A stretch of DNA of 64,000 nt from Arcobacter lacus. Its GTDB lineage: Bacteria; Campylobacterota; Campylobacteria; Campylobacterales; Arcobacteraceae. A program made the translations under genes and the position numbers. The DNA is taken from contig NZ_MUXF01000001.1 in the NCBI RefSeq assembly GCF_003063295.1, positions 62,001 to 126,000 of the forward strand, written 5' to 3'. Shown here piece after piece: positions 58,782-64,000 of this stretch (within the stretch, counting starts at the first letter, position 1; each line of letters starts with the position of its first letter). The notes under the pieces are model-generated. The model did no database searches and had not been told where the DNA came from. It worked only from the letters and a program-made list of their open reading frames with translations.

Positions 58782-59426
58782 ATGAAAAAAGCAACAAAAC
58801 AAGATATAGAAATAATCAAACTAGCCTTTTTGGAACATTATAGCGAAGCTGTTACAGAGTTAAATTATACAAATGATTATGAGTTATTAATAGCAATTAT
58901 TTTAAGTGCACAATGTACAGATAAAAGAGTTAATATCATAACTCCAGCCCTATTTGAAAAATATCCAAGTGCAAAAGAGTTAGCAGTTGCCGATTTAGCT
59001 GATGTTAAAGAGTTACTAAAAAGTTGCTCTTTTTTCAATAATAAAGCAACAAATATCATAAAAATGGCACAAAGTGTTATGATGAATTATGATGGAAATA
59101 TTCCCCACAATCAAAAAGAGTTGATGAAACTAGCAGGTGTTGGAAATAAAACAGCAAATGTTTTTATGATTGAGTTTGAGGGAGCAAATGTAATGGCTGT
59201 TGATACTCATGTTTTTAGAGTTTCTCATAGATTGGGACTAAGTGATGCTAAAAATGTAACACTAACAGAAGCTGATTTGGTAAAAAAATTAAAAGGTGAT
59301 TTACATATTTTTCATCAAGCAATGGTTTTATTTGGAAGATATATTTGTAAAGCTGTAAAACCAGAATGTGACAAATGCTATTTCCCACATATTTGTAAAA
59401 GTAAAAGTGGCTTTAAACCAGCCTAA
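58782..59426 (+). CDS. nth: Endonuclease III
   Basis: This 214-residue DNA glycosylase/AP lyase removes oxidised pyrimidines. The helix-hairpin-helix is LAGVGNKTANVFMIE with the catalytic Lys near residue 120, followed by the catalytic Asp in VDTHVFRVSHRLG. The [4Fe-4S] cluster cysteines have the exact C-x6-C-x2-C-x5-C pattern (CKAVKPECDKCYFPHIC). Its length is standard. It ends inside a strong hairpin that faces uvrB. Confidence 0.95.
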   Translation: MKKATKQDIEIIKLAFLEHYSEAVTELNYTNDYELLIAIILSAQCTDKRVNIITPALFEKYPSAKELAVADLADVKELLKSCSFFNNKATNIIKMAQSVMMNYDGNIPHNQKELMKLAGVGNKTANVFMIEFEGANVMAVDTHVFRVSHRLGLSDAKNVTLTEADLVKKLKGDLHIFHQAMVLFGRYICKAVKPECDKCYFPHICKSKSGFKPA

Positions 59427-59437
59427 CTTTTACTTTT
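59397..59437. terminator. Bidirectional hairpin between nth and uvrB
   Basis: AAAAGTAAAAGT pairs with ACTTTTACTTTT as a perfect 12-bp stem, continued by an inner GGCT/AGCC pair. It overlaps the end of nth and is followed by T-rich sequence near the uvrB stop. Confidence 0.72.
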
Positions 59438-59443
59438 TTACTT

Positions 59444-61417
59444 TTACATATCCTTAATCTTAGCTATTTCATCTCTTAATCTAATTGCCTCTTCAAAGTT
59501 CAAATCACTTGCAGCTTTTTTCATCTGTTTATTTAATTCAATTAAGATTTTTTTACGTTCACTAGCTGGCATTTTTTCTAGTTTTTGTTTTTTCCAAGCT
59601 ACATCATCATACTCTTCAAGTTTTAGATTTTCATCAAGTTTTCTTTTTGTAGATTTTGGAGTGATATTGTGTTCAATATTGAAATCTTCTTGAAGTTTTC
59701 TTCTTCTATTTGTTTCATCAATTGCAAACTGCATAGAATCTGTTACTTTTTTTGCAAATAAAATAACTCTTCCATTTTCATTTCTAGCAGCTCGTCCAAT
59801 TGTTTGAATAAGTGAAGTTCTACTTCTTAAAAATCCTTCTTTATCTGCATCAAGTATTGCAACAAGTGAAGTTTCTGGGATATCCAAACCTTCTCTTAAG
59901 AGGTTAATTCCAATTAAAACATCAAAAGTTCCAAGTCTTAACTCTCTTATGATTTGATTTCTTTCAATTGCATCAATTTCAGAGTGCATATATTTTACTT
60001 TTATTCCTAAATCAGCATAATAACTTGCTAACTCTTCTGCCATTTTTTTCGTCAAAACGGTAACTAAAACTCTTTCATTTTTAGCAATTACTTTTTTTAT
60101 CTCATCGTGAAGTTTTTCAACTTGAAATTCACTATCTATAATGTCAATTATTGGATCAAGTAATCCTGTTGGTCTTATAATTTGTTCAGCAACAACAGAA
60201 CTCATTTCAAGTTCTAGTTCATTTGGTGTTGCACTTACAAATACATAATGTGGTGCTTTTTTTATAAATTCATCAAATTTTAGTGGTCTATTATCCAAAG
60301 CACTTGGAAGTCTAAATCCATATTCAACTAAAACTTCTTTTCGGCTTCTATCAGCTGCATGCATTCCTCGAAACTGTGGTAAAGATACATGAGATTCATC
60401 AACAACAAGTAAAAAATCTTTTCCCATTTGTTCAAAATAATCAAGTAATGAATAAGGAGTTTCACCAGGTTTTAATCCAGTTAAATGTCGTGCATAGTTT
60501 TCAATTCCTTTGCACATTCCTGTTCCTTCAATCATCTCTAAATCAAATTCAACTCTTTGTTTTAGTCTTTGATACTCTACTAATTTTTGTTCTTTTTGAA
60601 AAAACTCTAATCTATCATCAAGTTCTTCTTCTATTTGCTTAACAGCATTTGCTAAGTTTTCTTGTGTTACAACGAATGGATTAACTGAATAGATAATTGC
60701 TTCATTTAAATCTTTAGTTCTTGAATTTGTAATATATTCATGTTTTGAGATTGATTCAACCTCATCTCCAAAAAATTCAACTCTAATAAATTCATCTTCA
60801 AAGTAAGCAGGAAATATATCTATAACATCTCCATTTACTCTAAAATCTGCTCTATCAAAAAATTTATCATTTCTTTTATAACCCATTTCCACAAGTTTTA
60901 ATAAAAACTCTTTTTGTGAATACTCAAACCCTACTTCAATTCTTTGAACCATCGCTTTATATTCACTTGGATTTCCTAAACCATAGTTTGCAGATACTGA
61001 AGCAATAACAATTACATCATCAAAAGATAAAAGTGAAGCAGTTGCACTAAGTCTTAATCTTTCTAATTCATCATTTATTGAACTATCTTTTTCTATAAAT
61101 AAATCACTTCTTGGAATATAAGCTTCAGGTTGATAATAATCATAATAAGAAATGAAATATTCCACATGATTATTTGGGAAAAATGATTTAAATTCACTAT
61201 AAAGTTGTGCAGCCAAAGTCTTATTATGTGTCATAATAAGAGTAGGTTTTTGAGTTTTCTCAATTACTTTTGCAATTGTATATGTTTTCCCACTTCCAGT
61301 TACCCCTAAAAGCGTGTTGTATTGATTACCAGCTTTTATTGAGTTACTTAATGCTTCTATAGCTTTTGGTTGATCTCCACTTGGTTCATAATCACTTACT
61401 ACCTTAAATTTTGACAA
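59444..61417 (-). CDS. uvrB: Excinuclease ABC subunit UvrB
   Basis: This 657-residue nucleotide-excision-repair helicase-like protein receives damaged DNA from UvrA and recruits UvrC. Motifs are Walker [17 protein letters not shown], the beta-hairpin region [19 protein letters not shown] in [20 protein letters not shown], the helicase motif VI region [14 protein letters not shown], and a C-terminal UVR motif ([14 protein letters not shown]). The start is TTG at 61417 with AAAGGA upstream. It lies 3 bp after the phosphoesterase gene and shares its transcript. Confidence 0.95.
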   Translation of the reverse strand: MSKFKVVSDYEPSGDQPKAIEALSNSIKAGNQYNTLLGVTGSGKTYTIAKVIEKTQKPTLIMTHNKTLAAQLYSEFKSFFPNNHVEYFISYYDYYQPEAYIPRSDLFIEKDSSINDELERLRLSATASLLSFDDVIVIASVSANYGLGNPSEYKAMVQRIEVGFEYSQKEFLLKLVEMGYKRNDKFFDRADFRVNGDVIDIFPAYFEDEFIRVEFFGDEVESISKHEYITNSRTKDLNEAIIYSVNPFVVTQENLANAVKQIEEELDDRLEFFQKEQKLVEYQRLKQRVEFDLEMIEGTGMCKGIENYARHLTGLKPGETPYSLLDYFEQMGKDFLLVVDESHVSLPQFRGMHAADRSRKEVLVEYGFRLPSALDNRPLKFDEFIKKAPHYVFVSATPNELELEMSSVVAEQIIRPTGLLDPIIDIIDSEFQVEKLHDEIKKVIAKNERVLVTVLTKKMAEELASYYADLGIKVKYMHSEIDAIERNQIIRELRLGTFDVLIGINLLREGLDIPETSLVAILDADKEGFLRSRTSLIQTIGRAARNENGRVILFAKKVTDSMQFAIDETNRRRKLQEDFNIEHNITPKSTKRKLDENLKLEEYDDVAWKKQKLEKMPASERKKILIELNKQMKKAASDLNFEEAIRLRDEIAKIKDM

Positions 61418-61420
61418 ATT

Positions 61421-62125
61421 TTAATCCTTTAGCTTTTCAATAAAAAATTCATTATTTTTAAATCTTAAATACTCTTTTTGACAACAAAGAGATGCAATAT
61501 TTATATATTTTTGATTTTTAAAAATTAAAGTTTTACCTTGATGATAATGTCCTTCGATAACAATATCATCACTATAATTTTTTACTCTTTTTTCTACAAT
61601 GTTCTCGAAATTTAAAATATTATGACAAATATTTTTGTTTAATAAAGCTTGTTCAAGTTTTTTTGAAATAAAAAAATTTATATCTATAAAATTCATAAAC
61701 TTTAAAAATATACTATTTCTTATTATTTTACAAAATAGTTCATATTTCCAATCTAAAAAATTATCTCCATGGGATAAAGCAACTTTTTTTTCTTCTATTT
61801 TTGCAAAAAAAGGTTGATTCTCTCTTTTTATTACTTTTATATTTGAAAAAAGATTTTGTAGATTAAAATCGTGGTTTCCCTCTAAATAAATAATTTCTAA
61901 ATCATTAGATAATCTGTTCAAAAGATTTATAACTTCAATATTTTGTTTTATAAAATATTTACATTCACATGATAAAAAATCAAAAATATCACCCATTAAA
62001 AAAAGTTGAGAAATATTTATCTCTTTATTTTCAATTTTTTTTAATAATTGTAAAAGTTCTTGATTTTTTTGATTGAAGTGAGAATCAGCTACAAAAATAG
62101 CCTCATCTTTAATTTGAAGATTCAT
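61421..62125 (-). CDS. lpxH: UDP-2,3-diacylglucosamine hydrolase-like metallophosphoesterase
   Basis: This 234-residue calcineurin-like phosphoesterase resembles LpxH, which splits UDP-2,3-diacylglucosamine to lipid X in lipid A synthesis. Metal motifs are all present: VADSHF near the start, LMGDIFDFL, LEGNHDFNL, LSHGDNFLDWKYE and EGHYHQGKT. Region 120-175 is variable and hydrophobic, as in lipid-acting members. Campylobacterota also have other phosphoesterases of this type, so the symbol is tentative. It lies between greA and uvrB. Confidence 0.75.
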   Translation of the reverse strand: MNLQIKDEAIFVADSHFNQKNQELLQLLKKIENKEINISQLFLMGDIFDFLSCECKYFIKQNIEVINLLNRLSNDLEIIYLEGNHDFNLQNLFSNIKVIKRENQPFFAKIEEKKVALSHGDNFLDWKYELFCKIIRNSIFLKFMNFIDINFFISKKLEQALLNKNICHNILNFENIVEKRVKNYSDDIVIEGHYHQGKTLIFKNQKYINIASLCCQKEYLRFKNNEFFIEKLKD

Positions 62126-62137
62126 CGGCTATTTTCT

Positions 62138-62623
62138 TTATAAACTTATCTCTTTGTAATAAACTTTTAAGATTTCAAAAGTTTTAGCTCCACCAGGAAG
62201 TGTTGCATTTAATTCATCACCTGCTTCTTTTCCCATAAGTTGTTTTGCTAAAGGTGAATTAAAAGATATCATTCCTTTTTCAGCACTTGATTCTACTCCA
62301 CCAACTATTGTGTAAGTAAATTCTTCATCTGTATCGACATCAACTAAGTCAATAGTTGACCCAAAACTTACTCTATCATGAGGTAAAGTTGTTGGATCAA
62401 TAATAACTGCCTTTGAAATTACTGCATTTAACTCTGCAATTTGAATGTCAATTAACTTTAATTTTTCTTTTGCAGAGTGATATTCGGCATTTTCTTTTAA
62501 ATCGCCTAACTGTCTAGCTTCATCTAATGCAATTACAGTTTCAGGTCTTTCTGTTTTTTTCAAAAAATCTAATTCTGCTGTTACTTTATTATAACCTGCT
62601 AGGGTCATTGGTTCCTTTTCCAT
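62138..62623 (-). CDS. greA: Transcription elongation factor GreA
   Basis: This protein of about 161 residues rescues backtracked RNA polymerase by stimulating transcript cleavage. The N-terminal coiled coil (TAELDFLKKTERPETVIALD, ARQLGDLKENAEYHSAKEK) has the acidic tip, and the C-terminal FKBP-like domain contains VGGVESSAEKGMISFNSPLA and LMGKEAGDELNATLPGG. I use the ATG at 62623, with GGAG five bases upstream; a GTG one codon earlier is too close to that site. It lies 12 bp before the phosphoesterase gene. Confidence 0.95.
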   Translation of the reverse strand: MEKEPMTLAGYNKVTAELDFLKKTERPETVIALDEARQLGDLKENAEYHSAKEKLKLIDIQIAELNAVISKAVIIDPTTLPHDRVSFGSTIDLVDVDTDEEFTYTIVGGVESSAEKGMISFNSPLAKQLMGKEAGDELNATLPGGAKTFEILKVYYKEISL

Positions 62624-62649
62624 CACATCTCCAATAAATATATTTGTGA

Positions 62650-62655
62650 TATAAT
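62650..62655 (+). promoter_or_regulatory. -10 element for tcdA, overlapping a divergent greA -10
   Basis: TATAAT lies 31 bases before the tcdA ATG. On the other strand the same bases read as part of TATTATATC, a plausible greA -10, so the two divergent promoters share sequence in a 62-bp gap. Confidence 0.5.
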
Positions 62656-62685
62656 AGCCAAAAATTTGTAAAGAAGAAGTTTAGT

Positions 62686-63345
62686 ATGAAATATGATAGA
62701 ACAATAAAACTATTTGGACAAGAAACATTTGATAAGTTTAAAGATGTGAAATTAATACTATTTGGTGTTGGAGGAGTTGGTAGTTTTGCTCTTGATGCAC
62801 TATATAATACGGGAATTACAAATATCACTATAGTTGATTTTGATACATATGAAGATTCAAATATGAATAGACAATTAGGAAGCCACGGAAATATAGGAAG
62901 AATAAAAGTTGAAGTATTAAAAGAAAAATATCCAGAAATTACTCCAATTCATGTAAAAGTTACTCCTGAATGGATTGATAACTTCGATTTTTCATCTTAT
63001 GATTATATTTTAGATGCAATTGATGATATAAAACCTAAAGTTCATTTGATTAAAAAACATTTTACAAAAGTTATAAGTACAAGTGGAGGAGCAAAAAGAA
63101 TAGATGCTACTAAACTTGAATATATATCTATTTGGGATACTTATAACGACCAATTTATAAAAAAAGTAAGAACTGAATTAAAAAATCAAGGCTTTAAAAA
63201 GAAGTTTAAAGTTATCTTTTCATCAGAAGTTCCTTTATGTATCGAAAAAGGAAGTTTTGAAGGAGTTACTGCTTCTTTTGGTTTAATGATGGCATCTGTA
63301 ACAGTTCAAAAACTATTAAAAAAAATAAAAAAAGCTAAAGATTAG
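62686..63345 (+). CDS. tcdA: TcdA-like ThiF-family enzyme (tRNA ct6A dehydratase or related)
   Basis: This 219-residue E1-like adenylating enzyme has the nucleotide-binding loop FGVGGVGSFALDALYNTG near residue 28 and the downstream DFDTYEDSNMNRQLGSHGN, plus DAIDDIKPKVHLIKKHF. This pattern matches TcdA (YgdL/CsdL), which cyclises t6A in tRNA with ATP. Other ThiF-like proteins (ThiF, MoeB) usually carry zinc cysteine pairs, which are not obvious here. A single gene between greA and cheV, with its own promoter. The symbol is tentative. Confidence 0.78.
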   Translation: MKYDRTIKLFGQETFDKFKDVKLILFGVGGVGSFALDALYNTGITNITIVDFDTYEDSNMNRQLGSHGNIGRIKVEVLKEKYPEITPIHVKVTPEWIDNFDFSSYDYILDAIDDIKPKVHLIKKHFTKVISTSGGAKRIDATKLEYISIWDTYNDQFIKKVRTELKNQGFKKKFKVIFSSEVPLCIEKGSFEGVTASFGLMMASVTVQKLLKKIKKAKD

Positions 63346-63362
63346 TTAAAGTTTTAAAATTA

Positions 63363-63368
63363 TATAAT
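63363..63368 (+). promoter_or_regulatory. -10 element for cheV
   Basis: TATAAT in ATTATATAATAAATC lies 28 bases before the cheV ATG, followed by an AAAGGA ribosome-binding site. Confidence 0.5.
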
Positions 63369-63395
63369 AAATCACTTACACAATAAAGGATTTTC

Positions 63396-64000
63396 ATGAG
63401 CGGTATTAGTGGTAGTGTTGAACAAATGACACAAGGTCATTTGAGAAATGTTCAACAGTTAGCAGTATTTTACACTGGTCATAATAATATTTACGCAATC
63501 AATATAGCGAAAGTTAAAGCTTTTATTATAACAGAAGAAGTAGCTATAAATGATACACCTAAAGATTCCGATATAATAGCTGGAATAGCAACAATTAGAG
63601 GTGAACCTGTAACTTTAATAAATCTTGACGCTTGGCTTGGATTAAGAGCATTAGATGTTAAAGAATATAAACTAATTATTTTTTGTGAATTCAATCATAA
63701 AAAAATTGGTTTTTTAGTTAAAGATATGCTTGATATTGTTGAAAAAACAACTCAAGAATTAAGACATACAGAAGAAACAAACTCTAAAATTACATATACA
63801 ACTTATGTTAAAGTAAATAACAAAGATGAATTATGTACAGTATTTAATGCTGAACAACTTTTAAGAGACATCAAATGGACAGATGACGGAGATGATGATG
63901 TTAGAAAATATGTAGGAGAAGAACTACACTCAAATAAAGTAGTTTTAGCAGCTGAAGATTCTGGTGTTGCAAGAGAAGTTCTAACGAAATTTTTCCAAAA
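63396..64000 (+). CDS. cheV: Chemotaxis coupling protein CheV (partial)
   Basis: The first 201 codons of a CheV protein are present; the rest lies beyond the window. Residues 20-160 form a CheW-like domain (NVQQLAVFYTGHNNIYAINI, IIAGIATIRGEPVTLINLDA, WLGL, and LIIFCEFNHKKIGFLVKDML). From about residue 180 a receiver domain begins (SNKVVLAAEDSGVAREVLTK), with the acidic pair E-D in place. CheV couples chemoreceptors to CheA and can be phosphorylated on its receiver. The start has AAAGGA and a TATAAT promoter upstream. Confidence 0.9.
   Translation, partial: MSGISGSVEQMTQGHLRNVQQLAVFYTGHNNIYAINIAKVKAFIITEEVAINDTPKDSDIIAGIATIRGEPVTLINLDAWLGLRALDVKEYKLIIFCEFNHKKIGFLVKDMLDIVEKTTQELRHTEETNSKITYTTYVKVNNKDELCTVFNAEQLLRDIKWTDDGDDDVRKYVGEELHSNKVVLAAEDSGVAREVLTKFFQ

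Overview
The window looks like chromosomal DNA of a Campylobacterota bacterium, most likely an Arcobacter/Aliarcobacter relative. The pointers are very low G+C, dense overlapping genes with many TTG/GTG starts, a bacillosamine (pglFEDC) pathway, a CheV protein, a histidine kinase of the type common in this group, and a poly-G tract inside a surface-sugar gene. No rRNA, tRNA, CRISPR array, IS element or prophage was seen.

Region 1 (1-22,488, all minus strand) is one surface-polysaccharide locus. Read in its direction of transcription it runs: wzz, UDP-glucose dehydrogenase, UDP-glucuronate 4-epimerase, wbpA, wbpB, wbpD, wbpE, an O-acyltransferase, wzx, a nucleotidyltransferase/thymidylate-kinase-like fusion, an APH-like kinase, a wzy-like polymerase, a GT4, wbpG, hisH2, hisF2, two more GT4 enzymes, then pglC, pglD, pglE and pglF (cut by the window edge). 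It encodes supply of UDP-GlcA/GalA, a diamino-uronic acid with a probable acetamidino group, and UDP-diNAc-bacillosamine. PglC starts the lipid-linked unit, three glycosyltransferases extend it, and Wzx/Wzy/Wzz flip, polymerise and control length. The O-acyltransferase carries a G10 tract and is probably phase-variable. Order and content closely resemble the Pseudomonas aeruginosa serogroup O5 B-band locus, but the 2-epimerase WbpI is not in the window.

Region 2 (22,552-26,419, minus) holds dnaB, a diguanylate cyclase with a zinc-binding (CZB) domain, and ispG. Region 3 (26,535-44,400, plus) holds a membrane histidine kinase, then cvpA-lysS-glyA-SPOR-trpE-pdxJ-pdxA-ATPase, then pyrH-rpoZ-spoT-tyrS-nitronate monooxygenase-amidase. 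Region 4 (44,363-52,295) has nudix-lptG-pth-rplY on the minus strand, folD-lepB-rpiB on the plus strand, a RimI-like/DUF2156 pair, a 34-residue membrane peptide coupled to an HD phosphohydrolase, and a 58-residue ORF.

Region 5 (52,296-58,215) is the most unusual. An extremely AT-rich 550-bp stretch precedes a protein that appears to be a degenerate sigma-54 (RpoN) homologue fused to a GIY-YIG nuclease domain. Two TonB-dependent receptors follow, both carrying the CxxxM...HxM copper-site pattern of OprC. Both have the same 16-bp block and 11-bp-period direct repeats upstream. Strong hairpins separate these units.

Region 6 (58,370-64,000) returns to housekeeping: a small membrane protein, nth, uvrB, an LpxH-like phosphoesterase, greA, a TcdA-like ThiF-family enzyme and the 5' part of cheV.
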